Of a stretch of 64,000 nucleotides of DNA, positions 1 to 11,363 are shown in pieces (the stretch's first letter is position 1; each line of letters begins with the position of its first letter). This DNA comes from Pseudomonas sp. S31 (GTDB taxonomy: Bacteria; Pseudomonadota; Gammaproteobacteria; Pseudomonadales; Pseudomonadaceae): positions 62,001 to 126,000 of the forward strand of contig NZ_JACVVE010000003.1 of assembly GCF_016648105.1 (NCBI RefSeq), given 5' to 3'. Under the pieces are notes generated by a model. It saw only the letters and a list, made by a program, of their open reading frames with translations. It was not told the origin of the DNA and ran no database searches. The translations under genes were made by a program, and so were the position numbers.

Positions 1-410
1 ATCGAACGCCAGCAGTCGGTCTGGACCTGCGGGCGCAGCTGCGTGCTGCTGAGCGAGGCCGGTGTCGAAATGCAGCCGCCGCAGATGCCCAACCCACGGG
101 CGCTGTCGCGTGATTTCGCCGACCTGGCCTGGTTCGAGGGCAAGCTGTTCACCCTCGAGCGCAACGCCTTTCGCGTCTGCCGCCGTGATGCCGACAGCGG
201 CAAGGTGGAGCGTTGCTGGTCGTACGCCGCCGATGCCCTGGTGCCCAAACGCCGCTACGACGTGCCGTTCGGCCTGGCCGAGGCGCTGGTGATCGATGCC
301 AAGGGCGCCTGGATCGGCCTGGACAACAACAACGGCGACCGCGCCGACGGCGAGACACGGCCGATCGTCTGGCGCTTTGCCGCGCCAGAGGGTGGTTGGA
401 GCGCCGAGCC

Positions 411-414
<4 letters not shown>
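1..414 (+). CDS. Esterase-like phytase-family protein, C-terminal part
   Basis: The reading frame is open from the first base, so the gene starts before the window; 137 codons remain. The visible part contains the stretches YDVPFGLAEALVID and WIGLDNNNGDR followed by RPIVWRF. I associate these with the phytase-like beta-propeller family (DUF/PF13449 type), usually exported proteins in pseudomonads. The stop codon overlaps the GTG of the next gene (GTGA), so the two are probably translationally coupled. In P. putida such a gene lies between parE and parC, which fits this context. The N-terminus and any signal peptide cannot be seen. Assignment is from motif memory only. Confidence 0.6.
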
Positions 415-3198
<2,784 letters not shown>

Positions 3199-3209
3199 TC
3201 TGGCCAAAC

Positions 3210-3242
3210 GCCTGGAACGGCAATATCAGCGTCGTTCCAGGC
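3210..3242 (+). other. Hairpin after parC
   Basis: Perfect 10-bp inverted repeat GCCTGGAACG / CGTTCCAGGC with a 13-base loop, 11 bases after the parC stop. No T-run follows, so it may protect the 3' end of the mRNA or act as a Rho-independent terminator only weakly. The rest of the 176-base gap to the next gene shows no further feature I can support. Confidence 0.5.
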
Positions 3243-3374
3243 GGAAATGCTGGAGTCGGACAGCTATTTCGCGGATGATAGTGCCCTTGCGGTGCCGGCG
3301 TGGCCGTGTGCCCGATTGAATCGATATTTAGTATCACTGCGGTTTGCCGGGTGGCGACCGCTTGGATGGGTTGA

Positions 3375-4085
3375 ATGAAATTCCTGCGCCTTCCATTTGC
3401 GCTGTTGATGACGGGTTTGCTGGGGCTGGGCGGATGCAGCATGCATCAGCCGGTCGCCCTGTACCAACTCGACAGCGGTGATCCTGGCCAGCCTTCGCAA
3501 AGCGCTGGCATGGCCGTGGTGCTCGGCCCGGTTTCGGTTGCCGATTACCTGCAACGCGAAACCTTCCTGCAGCGTCAGGCCGATGGCAGCCTGAGTTCGG
3601 CGACCGACGGTCGCTGGGCGGGTAGCCTGTCGTCGGATATCGACCAGCTGCTGGTGCGCCAACTGGCTTGGCGCCTGGACAGCCAGCGCGTCGTGCTGGC
3701 GCCGGCGAGCACCGGCTTTACCCCGGATGTGCAAGTCCTGCTGTCGATCACCCGCCTGGACTCGGGCAAGAACCAGCCTGCGATCCTCGATGCCCAGTGG
3801 CGTCTGCTCGATCGCCGTGGTCACGTGCGTGACAACCGTATCGTGCACCTCGAGCAGCAACACGAGGGCAGCGAATCGTCGCAGGTACAGGCCCAGGGCC
3901 AACTGCTGCAGAAGCTGGCCGAGCAGTTGAGCACTGCGGTCAAGCCGCTGGCCAACCAGCCGGCAATCGCTGAAGAAACGCCGAAAAAGCCGGCAGCGCC
4001 GCAACAGGTGAAGAAGGAACCGGAGAAGGCCAAGATTCCAATGGCTTCGCCGATTCGTACGGACATGGAGGTGTATCGGTTCTGA
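3375..4085 (+). CDS. PqiC-like membrane-integrity lipoprotein
   Basis: Product of 236 residues with a lipoprotein signal: charged start, hydrophobic core and lipobox LGGC with Cys21 as the lipidation site. The sequence YQLDSGD early in the mature part, then VLGPVSVADYLQRETFLQR and SLSSDIDQLLVRQL, match the ABC-type transport auxiliary (PqiC/YmbA, PF03886) family. These proteins are linked to MCE-type lipid transport between the membranes. The C-terminal 50 residues are a lysine, proline and alanine rich extension (ETPKKPAAPQQVKKEPEKAK) beyond the usual domain, possibly reaching into the periplasm. No pqiA/pqiB partner is adjacent, so this is a stand-alone copy. Confidence 0.8.
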   Translation: MKFLRLPFALLMTGLLGLGGCSMHQPVALYQLDSGDPGQPSQSAGMAVVLGPVSVADYLQRETFLQRQADGSLSSATDGRWAGSLSSDIDQLLVRQLAWRLDSQRVVLAPASTGFTPDVQVLLSITRLDSGKNQPAILDAQWRLLDRRGHVRDNRIVHLEQQHEGSESSQVQAQGQLLQKLAEQLSTAVKPLANQPAIAEETPKKPAAPQQVKKEPEKAKIPMASPIRTDMEVYRF

Positions 4086-4095
4086 CCGAATCGTT

Positions 4096-4137
4096 ACCCA
4101 CAAAAAAGCCCGCATATTCGCGGGCTTTTTTGTGGGT
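4096..4137 (+). terminator. Bidirectional intrinsic terminator
   Basis: Near-perfect inverted repeat ACCCACAAAAAAGCCCGC / GCGGGCTTTTTTGTGGGT around a short ATATTC loop. It gives an A-tract/T-tract hairpin on both strands. It lies between the convergent PqiC-like gene and ahpA, and would stop transcription from both sides. Confidence 0.9.
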
Positions 4138-4209
4138 TCTGTGAAAGTTGGGGCTGCTTTGCAACCCATCCGGCCGGATGCGGCGCAAAGCGGCCCCTAG
4201 GGCCCCACG

Positions 4210-5673
4210 TCAGGCCCGGCGCTCGTCCAGCCGCGCCAGCTGCCGTTCCAGCATCGATGGGTACGGCTCCATCAACCGCTCCACGCAGCAGGCGCCTTCG
4301 GGGCTGGCGATCGGCCGGATGCGTGCGCGCTGGCGGATCAGGCTATCGTCACTGATCTGCCGCTCGACCAGAAGCAGGTTGCGGCTGTGCTGCGACAGGG
4401 CCAGAGCGTCCTGGGCCTGCTCGGTCATCAACAGGTCGACCTGCTCCAGCCCCTGCAGGTCGTCGCCATGCACCAGGCCCAGCTGCAGTTGCAGGGTGAT
4501 GCCGCTGTCGGCTACCTCGATCTGCAGGGCGTGGCCCAGGGCGCGCAGCAGCTCTCCGCAGCAGATGGCGTTGGTCAGGTAGTCCTCGCCACTGTCGCGG
4601 CTGTGGAACAGCACCAGGGTGCTGCCGTCGTTGAGCGTGTAGGTTTCACCGTCGTACAGCGAGGCGGCCTGCTCCAGGCAGTCGCGGTAGCGCTCCAGCA
4701 GCTCGGTCAGGCGGGTGCGGGGCAGGCGCCGCAGTTGCTCCTGGGAGCCCAGCTGTACGGCCAGTACGGCGCTGTTCTGCGGTTCGTCCGACTCGACCAC
4801 GGCCGTCTTGGCGGCGGGTTCGTCATTGTCCAGCAAACCGGCGAAGGCTTCGTCGTCGTCCTCGTCAGCCTGGGCAACGGTGTTCGGCCGGGCCGCCGCC
4901 TTGGGTGCGGGAGCGTCGTCGTGCAGGTCGTCGAAGTCGTCTTCGTATTCTTCCTCTTCCGGCTCTGGCTCCGGTGGTGGAGGCGGGGCGAGACGCGTGT
5001 GCAACTGGCGGGCGATGTCGCCGATCTCGTCCTGACGGTCGGTGGCCGGGGTGTAAGGGTGCGGGTCGCGCAGCCAGACGCGCAATTGCAGCAGCGGCGT
5101 GGTGATGTGGCGACCTTGGCGCAGGCTCAGGCTCAAGGCCAGGGCCAGCAGGATCGCGGCAAGAATGCCCATGCTCTGCAGGCTGATCAGCATCGGTTGC
5201 TGGAACTGGCTCATGTCCAGGCTGATGCGCAGTTGCCCGGCGGTCACGTCCTGGAAGGTGATCTTGGTCTGGTACAGGCCTTCGGCCTCGCCCAGCAGGC
5301 TGTTGCGCGGGCGCTGGCCGGCCTCGGCGAGAATGCGGTTGTCGACGCTGTAGATCGCCGCATGCGCCACCAGGGGGTTTTTCACCAGGTTGCCGAGCAG
5401 CACGTTGAGACTGAGGATGTCGTTGGACACCAGCAGTTCTGTGGCCGAGGTGGCGGTCTGGGTGGTCAGGCTCTGGCCGAGGGCGTCGGCCTGCTCATGC
5501 ATGGCCTGCTTGAACTGCAGGCCCATGACGCAGGCATAGATCACCAGCGCCAGCGCCACCAGGAATATGTTGGTGCTGGCGATGCGCAGTGCCAGGGGAA
5601 CACGACGTTGTCGCAGGGCACGGAAGATCATTAGGAAGAAGTTGTCTGGCTTGACGGGCGTGGGCCGGTTCAC
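4210..5673 (-). CDS. AhpA/Smp-type SerB-associated membrane protein
   Basis: Product of 487 residues, divergent from serB as in many gammaproteobacteria (E. coli ytjB/smp). The N-terminus has one membrane span (about residues 27-48), a periplasmic region, a second span (about 165-182) and a short HAMP-like linker. It continues with a proline/acid-rich disordered segment (PPPPPEPEPEEEEYEDDFDD, about residue 230). A C-terminal globular part of about 180 residues contains DGSTLVLFHS and LQLGLVHGDD, which loosely recall a degenerate class III cyclase fold. The E. coli protein is only about 214 residues, so the cytoplasmic extension is a large addition. Biochemical role unknown. Confidence 0.75.
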   Translation of the reverse strand: MNRPTPVKPDNFFLMIFRALRQRRVPLALRIASTNIFLVALALVIYACVMGLQFKQAMHEQADALGQSLTTQTATSATELLVSNDILSLNVLLGNLVKNPLVAHAAIYSVDNRILAEAGQRPRNSLLGEAEGLYQTKITFQDVTAGQLRISLDMSQFQQPMLISLQSMGILAAILLALALSLSLRQGRHITTPLLQLRVWLRDPHPYTPATDRQDEIGDIARQLHTRLAPPPPPEPEPEEEEYEDDFDDLHDDAPAPKAAARPNTVAQADEDDDEAFAGLLDNDEPAAKTAVVESDEPQNSAVLAVQLGSQEQLRRLPRTRLTELLERYRDCLEQAASLYDGETYTLNDGSTLVLFHSRDSGEDYLTNAICCGELLRALGHALQIEVADSGITLQLQLGLVHGDDLQGLEQVDLLMTEQAQDALALSQHSRNLLLVERQISDDSLIRQRARIRPIASPEGACCVERLMEPYPSMLERQLARLDERRA

Positions 5674-5807
5674 AGAGCGCGGCTCTTAATGGCAGAAAAG
5701 TGTTGCGCAGTATAGCGAGCCGGAATTTGTCGGCAAAGTATCGTTGGTGCCCGATGGTCATGGAAAATCGGTAGAATGCGCATTTTTCATCGAAGTCGGA
5801 GCAGGTT

Positions 5808-7022
5808 GTGCGCGAAATCGTCCTGATCAACATCACCGGTGAGGACCGTCCCGGTCTCACTGCCGCCCTTACCGGCGTCCTGCTCCAGGGCGGTGTGAAC
5901 ATCCTCGACATCGGCCTGGCGGTGATGCATGGCACCTTGTCCTTTGGCATCCTGGTCGACATCCCGGATAACGAGGTGGCCACCCAGCTGCTGCAAAGCG
6001 TGCAGGCCAAGGCCCACGAGCTGAACCTGCAGGCCCGCTACACACCGATTTCCGAGGCCGACTACCAGCACTGGGCCGACGGCCAGGGCGAGGCGCGGCA
6101 TATCGTGACCCTGCTCAGCCGCAAGATCACCCCCGAGCAACTGCAACGGGTGAGTGCGGTGATCAGCCAGTACGGCCTGACCATCGAGCGCATCGAGCGC
6201 CTGTCGGCCCGTGTCGCCCTGGATAGCCACGCCGAGACGAACAAGGCCGCCCTGGAAATATCGGTGCGCGGCGTGCCGAGCGACGCCCAGGCACTGCGTG
6301 GCGACTTCTTCGCCCTGGCCGAAGCACTGAGCATCGACATCGCCTTCCAGAAGGACGACCTGTTCCGCCGCAACCGCCGCCTGGCGGTATTCGACATGGA
6401 CTCGACGCTGATCGAGGCCGAGGTCATCGACGAGCTGGCCAAGGCCGCCGGTGTCGGCGAGCAAGTCGCTGCCATCACCGAGCGGGCGATGCGTGGTGAA
6501 CTCGACTTCCGCGCCAGCTTCAAGGAGCGCATGGCGCTGCTCAAAGGTCTGGACGTGGGCGTGCTGGACCAGATCGGGGCGTCGCTGCGCCTGACCGAGG
6601 GCGCCGAGAACCTGTTCGCCGAGCTCAAGCGCCTGGGTTACAAGACCGCGATCCTGTCCGGTGGCTTCTCCTACTTCGCCAAGCAGGTGCAGGCGCGCCT
6701 GGGTATCGACTACGTGTTCGCCAACGAGCTGGAAGTGGTCGATGGCAAGGTGACCGGCGTGGCTGTGGAGCCCATCGTGGACGCCCAGCGCAAGGCCGAC
6801 CTGCTGCAGAAACTGGCCGCCGACGAGGGTTTGCAGCTGGAGCAGACCATTGCCGTGGGCGATGGTGCCAACGACCTGCCAATGTTGGCACTGGCCGGCC
6901 TGGGCGTCGCCTTCCGGGCCAAGCCGCTGGTGCGCCAATCGGCCAAGCAGGCGATCTCGACCCTGGGCCTGGATGGCGTGCTGTACCTGCTGGGCCTGCG
7001 CGACCGCGAGGCGCGCGCTTAA
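5808..7022 (+). CDS. serB: Phosphoserine phosphatase
   Basis: Product of 404 residues, with a GTG start and the purine-rich CGGAGCAGG upstream. It performs the last step of L-serine synthesis, removing phosphate from 3-phosphoserine. The N-terminal ~180 residues form tandem ACT-like domains (IVLINITGEDRPGLTAAL), typical of the long pseudomonad form. The HAD phosphatase core begins at FDMDSTLIEAE, with Asp196 as nucleophile and Asp198 as acid/base. Further motifs are ILSGGFSYF and the metal-binding VGDGANDLPML. The gene ends just before a long GC-rich palindrome and is convergent with psd. Confidence 0.97.
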   Translation: MREIVLINITGEDRPGLTAALTGVLLQGGVNILDIGLAVMHGTLSFGILVDIPDNEVATQLLQSVQAKAHELNLQARYTPISEADYQHWADGQGEARHIVTLLSRKITPEQLQRVSAVISQYGLTIERIERLSARVALDSHAETNKAALEISVRGVPSDAQALRGDFFALAEALSIDIAFQKDDLFRRNRRLAVFDMDSTLIEAEVIDELAKAAGVGEQVAAITERAMRGELDFRASFKERMALLKGLDVGVLDQIGASLRLTEGAENLFAELKRLGYKTAILSGGFSYFAKQVQARLGIDYVFANELEVVDGKVTGVAVEPIVDAQRKADLLQKLAADEGLQLEQTIAVGDGANDLPMLALAGLGVAFRAKPLVRQSAKQAISTLGLDGVLYLLGLRDREARA

Positions 7023-7050
7023 GGGCTTGGCGCTGGGTTGTCGGTGGGCA

Positions 7051-7085
7051 TGATATCGAGCGCCGCGCGGGCGGCGCTCGGTCTC
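7051..7085. repeat. GC-rich palindrome, copy A of a three-copy family
   Basis: The arms CGAGCGCCGC and GCGGCGCTCG form an inverted repeat with flanking GATAT / GTCTC bases. The same core recurs at 14897-14932 and 28476-28509. Here it lies between the convergent serB and psd genes. This copy is the least perfect of the three. It could terminate transcription from both sides or be a small mobile palindrome. No T-run follows. Confidence 0.75.
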
Positions 7086-7114
7086 ACAGGCGCAGGCAAG
7101 CCAACGCCAAGCAC

Positions 7115-7978
7115 TCAGACCTGTTCAGGCGTCGCCAGCAGTTCACCCATGCGCACGGCCGAGCCTGCACCCAGGGTCTGTGCCCACTTCACCTGTTCCG
7201 GGCCGAACAGCACGATGGCCGTGGAGCCCAGCTTGAAGCGGCCCAGCTCGGCGCCTTTTTCCAGGTGGATGGGCGCGCGGCTGCCTTCGTCGTAACGGAA
7301 GGTCTTGATCTCGCGCTTGGGCGGCGTAACCAGGCCGGCCCAGACGGTCTCGATCGATGCGACGATCATCGCGCCGACCAGCACCACGGCCATCGGCCCG
7401 CGCTCGGTATCGAACAGGCACACCACACGCTCGTTGCGGGCGAACAGCTCTGGGACGTTTTCGGCAGTGGTCTGGTTGACCGAGAACAGACGGCCCGGCA
7501 CGTAGACCATCTCGCGCAGGGTGCCGGCCAGCGGCATGTGCACGCGGTGGTAGTCCTTGGGCGACAGGTACACGGTGGCGAACTCACCACCCATGAACGG
7601 CGCGGCCAGGGCCGGGTCACCGCCCAGCAGCTCCTGGGCGCTGAAGCTGTGGCCCTTGGCCTGGAAGATGCGGCCGTGCTCGATTGCGCCGAGCTGGCTG
7701 ATGGCGCCATCGGCTGGGCAGAGGATCGCCCCGGGGGTTTCGTCCAGCGGACGTGCGCCCGGCTTGAGGGCGCGGGTGAAGAAGGCGTTGAAGTGCTCGT
7801 AGGCGGTGAGGTCCTCGACCAGCGCTTCGCTCATGTTGACCTGGTAGCGCTTGGCGAACCAGGCGGTGAAGGCGTTCTTGAACCAGCGCGCCCGGCACTC
7901 GGCGATGCAGCCGGCCATTCGCGACAGCAGGTGATGCGGCAGCAGGTGCTGGCTGATGATGAACAAACGGGATTTCAT
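7115..7978 (-). CDS. psd: Phosphatidylserine decarboxylase proenzyme
   Basis: Product of 287 residues, normal for the family. It makes phosphatidylethanolamine from phosphatidylserine at the inner membrane. The self-cleavage motif LGST (within GRFKLGSTAIVLFG, about residue 254) yields the alpha chain with its pyruvoyl group from Ser. The upstream conserved CPADG, DYHRVHMPL and VNQTT blocks are present. It lies nine bases downstream of the rhodanese gene on the same strand, the same arrangement as rhdA-psd in P. aeruginosa, so the two are likely co-transcribed. Confidence 0.96.
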   Translation of the reverse strand: MKSRLFIISQHLLPHHLLSRMAGCIAECRARWFKNAFTAWFAKRYQVNMSEALVEDLTAYEHFNAFFTRALKPGARPLDETPGAILCPADGAISQLGAIEHGRIFQAKGHSFSAQELLGGDPALAAPFMGGEFATVYLSPKDYHRVHMPLAGTLREMVYVPGRLFSVNQTTAENVPELFARNERVVCLFDTERGPMAVVLVGAMIVASIETVWAGLVTPPKREIKTFRYDEGSRAPIHLEKGAELGRFKLGSTAIVLFGPEQVKWAQTLGAGSAVRMGELLATPEQV

Positions 7979-7987
7979 TCAGGTTCC

Positions 7988-8797
7988 TTAGACTTCTACA
8001 GGCGTGTCCGGGTGGTTGCCCCATTCGCTCCACGAGCCGGCATAGGCTTTGACCCGTGGGTAGCCGAGGGCCTTGGCCACCAGGTAGGTGAAGCCGGAGC
8101 GGCGGTGGGTCTGGCAGTGGGTGATCACTTCCTTGTCGGGGGTGATGCCCAGTTGCTCGAGCACTTCAGCGATGTCCGCACGAATGCGCAGGTGGTCGTT
8201 GAGGTCCATGCCGGCGGTCCACTCGAAGTTGACCGCGCCAGGGATGTGACCGGCCTTGGCGGCCAGGACTTTTTCGCCGTTGTACTCCTGCGGGCCACGG
8301 GCATCCCAGATGACCAGGTCAGTGGCGCCCAGGCGGCTTTGCAGGTATTCGCGGGTGGCGGTTGGCTCGCTGTGCAGGCGCAGGTGAACGGGGGCGCTGC
8401 CAGGGGCGGGGACGTCGGTGGAGAGTTTGTCCGCTGGCCAGGCCTGGATGCCACCATTGAGGTAGTGGTGCGCCTTGTGGCCGATGACATCGAGCAGCCA
8501 GATGAAGCGCCCGGCCCAGCCGCCGCCTTCGTCGTCGTACACCACGTAGACGGCGTCGTCGCGGTGGCCGAGTTCGCTGAACAGTTTTTCCAGGTCGGCC
8601 TGTGCTGGCAGCAGCCCAGGGGCCGGGGGCTGGCCGAGTTGGGTGCGTTTGCCTTCGACGAAGCGGGCGCCGGGAATATGGCCGCTGACATAGCGGTTGG
8701 CGCTGCTCAGGTCGACCAGGATCAACTGCGGGCAGTCCAGGCGCGGCAGCAGGTCCTCAGGCTCGATCACCAGGGGCAGGCCGGAAAAATCAGTCAT
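7988..8797 (-). CDS. rhdA: Thiosulfate:cyanide sulfurtransferase (rhodanese)
   Basis: Product of 269 residues with two rhodanese domains. The ATG at 8797 is chosen because TGGAGAAC precedes it and the protein then begins MTDFSGLPLV like known RhdA proteins; a longer frame upstream is not supported. The active loop CQTHRRSG puts the sulfur-carrying cysteine at residue 228. This closely resembles the CQTHHR loop of Azotobacter and P. aeruginosa RhdA, with Arg in place of the second His. It transfers sulfane sulfur and detoxifies cyanide in the cytoplasm. Followed by psd. Confidence 0.93.
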   Translation of the reverse strand: MTDFSGLPLVIEPEDLLPRLDCPQLILVDLSSANRYVSGHIPGARFVEGKRTQLGQPPAPGLLPAQADLEKLFSELGHRDDAVYVVYDDEGGGWAGRFIWLLDVIGHKAHHYLNGGIQAWPADKLSTDVPAPGSAPVHLRLHSEPTATREYLQSRLGATDLVIWDARGPQEYNGEKVLAAKAGHIPGAVNFEWTAGMDLNDHLRIRADIAEVLEQLGITPDKEVITHCQTHRRSGFTYLVAKALGYPRVKAYAGSWSEWGNHPDTPVEV

Positions 8798-8841
8798 CCA
8801 CGTTCTCCAGTGTGGAAAGAGGGGCGATTGTAGCGCAAGGC

Positions 8842-10377
8842 TCAGGCGTTGCGGTTGGCAAACACAGCCAGCGCCCGCTCGATGCATTGCACCGTTTTGC
8901 CGAAGGCCTGCACGCTGACATCGGCCAGCGGTTTGCCGCCCTGGTCGGCCACCGCCACCATCAGCACCTGGTCGCCGACCGCGAGCGAGCGCAGCAACAG
9001 GTGCTCACTGTGGAACAGCGCGCGCAGCGGGGCCGGCAGCAGTGCCGAGAACTGGGCGTGGTTGTCGGGCGTCAGGCGCAGTTGGCCGGCCTTGCTCGTC
9101 AGCTTCTGCAGCAGCTTGTTCTGCTCGATGTCCAGGGCGATGCTGCTCGCTTCCTTGGGCAGGCCGGCGATCTGCTGCACGCGCAGGTAATCGCTGGGCT
9201 TGTCCAGGCTCAGCAGCATGATGCGCTGCATCCCACAGGCTTCCAGGGCCTCGCGGGCATGGGTGGCCAGGTGCACGACGTTGGCGAACGGGCTGGGCTG
9301 GGACAGCAGTTCCTGGCACAGCCTGCGCCAGCGGCCGAGCGCCTCGCTGGAGGGCGGCGGCGGGGTGAGCATATCGGGGTGCGGGCGGCGCTGCTCCCAG
9401 GGCCAGATCAATGCCTCGGCGGGGTGGAACAGGGCATGGCGGGCGTGGCGCCGGGCGCTGGCCGCGGCTTGTTGGTGAACCTGTTGCTGCACGTCTTCCA
9501 GCGAGGTCTGCAGGTACAGCGCGGTCAGCAGTTGCCAGCGCAGCAGGTGTGGGTTGTCCCAGCCCACCTGGGCTGCCAGGGCCAGGTTGTTGGCCAGCAG
9601 CACGGTATTGGCCGGCTCGTTGAACCAGCGGCGCAGGCCCGGCTCTTCGTCCAGGCGATGCTGTTGGCTCAGCAGGTCCTGGTCGCGGGCGATGCTCAGC
9701 ACCAGGGCCAGTTGCTCGCGCTCTTCGAGCAGCAGGCGGTAGCCCTGGGTCACCCAGCGTGGCAGGCGCCAATGCTCGGCCACGGCCTGGCACAGGGCGA
9801 AGATGCGCACGCCGAACAGCTCCTGCTCAACGTCTGCCGCGATCTCGCCCTTGTGGATGACTCGCAGCTCCCAGGCGTCCAGCAGTTTCGGGTAGGCCTG
9901 GGCCAGCGGCCACAGGGGCGCCAGGAACAGCAGGCTGCCCCAGTGGATTTCCTGCCACAGGCGTGCCAGGCGGCTGGCGAACAGGCCGTTGGCCTGTTGC
10001 GTGGCATGTTGGCTGATCAGCAGGAACTGGCGCAGCACCGGCGGTATGTCGTCTTCCGGCACCGAGGGCAGGCGCATCAGCAGCTCGCGGCTGCGCGCCA
10101 GGCCAAGACGGTTCAGGGCGATTTCCAGGCTTTCGGCGGGCTCCGCCTGGCTCGGGTTGCCGGGGTGATTGGCCTCGCGCATCACCGAGAGCACCAGGGC
10201 TGGGCTGTCCTGCATCAGTTCGGCGATGTCGCGCAGGGAGCGGCGGCTGTCGTTGATGGCCGCCATGACCCGGTCGTAACTGGACTTCGGCACCGGCAGG
10301 CGGATGCCGTCGAGTACCGTGATCCAGGTCTTTAGTGTGCGCGGAGTCTCAGTAGGTACCTTGGTTTCAATTGGCAT
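8842..10377 (-). CDS. HDOD-domain signalling protein
   Basis: Product of 511 residues. The N-terminal ~230 residues match an HDOD domain: IRLPVPKSSYDRVMAAINDS, then SLRDIAELMQDSPALVLSVMREAN and SLEIALNRLGLARSRELL. The following part is mostly helical, and the C-terminal ~150 residues look like a GAF-type sensor, with LRVQQIAGLP and VAVADQGGKPL. HDOD proteins are non-enzymatic adaptors in signalling, often linked to motility and c-di-GMP. The neighbouring divergent motAB genes agree with this, but no direct role is shown. It is upstream of rhdA on the same strand. Confidence 0.8.
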   Translation of the reverse strand: MPIETKVPTETPRTLKTWITVLDGIRLPVPKSSYDRVMAAINDSRRSLRDIAELMQDSPALVLSVMREANHPGNPSQAEPAESLEIALNRLGLARSRELLMRLPSVPEDDIPPVLRQFLLISQHATQQANGLFASRLARLWQEIHWGSLLFLAPLWPLAQAYPKLLDAWELRVIHKGEIAADVEQELFGVRIFALCQAVAEHWRLPRWVTQGYRLLLEEREQLALVLSIARDQDLLSQQHRLDEEPGLRRWFNEPANTVLLANNLALAAQVGWDNPHLLRWQLLTALYLQTSLEDVQQQVHQQAAASARRHARHALFHPAEALIWPWEQRRPHPDMLTPPPPSSEALGRWRRLCQELLSQPSPFANVVHLATHAREALEACGMQRIMLLSLDKPSDYLRVQQIAGLPKEASSIALDIEQNKLLQKLTSKAGQLRLTPDNHAQFSALLPAPLRALFHSEHLLLRSLAVGDQVLMVAVADQGGKPLADVSVQAFGKTVQCIERALAVFANRNA

Positions 10378-10416
10378 TTTGACATCAGTCCGAACTGGCT
10401 TTTCGCTTTTAGTGGC

Positions 10417-10443
10417 TATAGTCTGGCGCAGTTCTGCCGATAA
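10417..10443 (+). promoter_or_regulatory. Sigma-28 (FliA) promoter for motAB
   Basis: The -10 element GCCGATAA (10436-10443) is an exact match to the FliA consensus. Eleven bases upstream, TATAGTCT (10417-10424) matches six of eight positions of TAAAGTTT. The N11 spacing is the canonical one. Transcription would begin near 10450, giving a leader of about 60 bases before motA. The site lies in the divergent gap with the HDOD gene. Confidence 0.8.
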
Positions 10444-10508
10444 GTAGAAGAAGAGTTTTAAAGCTCCCGTCCCCCGACCCTGACCACGACTGCAAGTGCT
10501 TTGAACCT

Positions 10509-11360
10509 ATGGCTAAAATTATCGGCATCATCGTCGTATTCGCGAGCGTGCTCGGCGGATACGTTCTTTCCCACGGCAAGATTGCGGCGCTGATCCAGCC
10601 ATTCGAAGTGCTGATCATCGGCGGTGCGGCCTTCGGTGCATTCCTGCAGGCCAACCCCGGTTACATGACCATGCATGTAATCAAGAAGTCGATGAAGATG
10701 TTCGGCTCGCGCTTCACCCATACCTACTACATGGAAGTGCTGGGGCTGGTCTACGAGATTCTCAACAAGAGCCGTCGCGAAGGCATGATGGCGATCGAGA
10801 GCGATATCGAGGACGCCGCGGCCAGCCCGATCTTCGCCAAGTACCCGGCGGTACTGGGCGACGAGCGCATGACCGCGTTCATCTGCGACTACCTGCGCAT
10901 CATGTCCACCGGCAACATGGCGCCCCACGAGCTCGAAGGCCTGTTCGACATGGAGCTGTTGAACATGAAGGAAGAGCTCGAGCACCCGTCGCACGCGGTC
11001 AATGGCATCGCCGACGGCATGCCCGGCTTCGGTATCGTCGCGGCAGTACTGGGGATCGTGGTGACCATGGCCTCGCTGGGCGATGGCGACCAAGCCTCGA
11101 TCGGCCTGCACGTGGGCGCGGCGCTGGTCGGTACCTTCTTCGGTATCCTCGCCGCCTACGGCTTCTTCGGCCCGCTGGCCAAGTGCCTGGAGCACGACGC
11201 CAAGGAAGAAATCAACCTCTACGAGTCGATCAAGGCCTCGCTGGTTGCCTCGGCTTCCGGCATGCCGCCATCGCTGGCCGTCGAGTTCGGTCGCAAGGTG
11301 CTGTACCCGAAGCACCGCCCGAGTTTCTCCGAGCTGGAACAAGCGGTTCGTGGTCGCTGA
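10509..11360 (+). CDS. motA: Flagellar motor stator protein MotA
   Basis: Product of 283 residues with four membrane spans: two near the N-terminus and two around residues 170-225 (GFGIVAAVLGIVVTMAS and GAALVGTFFGILAAYGFF). It forms the proton-conducting stator ring with MotB in the inner membrane. The cytoplasmic loop carries the conserved charged residues that contact FliG. The start is a plain ATG after the long leader from the sigma-28 promoter. motB begins three bases after the stop. Confidence 0.97.
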   Translation: MAKIIGIIVVFASVLGGYVLSHGKIAALIQPFEVLIIGGAAFGAFLQANPGYMTMHVIKKSMKMFGSRFTHTYYMEVLGLVYEILNKSRREGMMAIESDIEDAAASPIFAKYPAVLGDERMTAFICDYLRIMSTGNMAPHELEGLFDMELLNMKEELEHPSHAVNGIADGMPGFGIVAAVLGIVVTMASLGDGDQASIGLHVGAALVGTFFGILAAYGFFGPLAKCLEHDAKEEINLYESIKASLVASASGMPPSLAVEFGRKVLYPKHRPSFSELEQAVRGR

Positions 11361-11363
11361 GTC

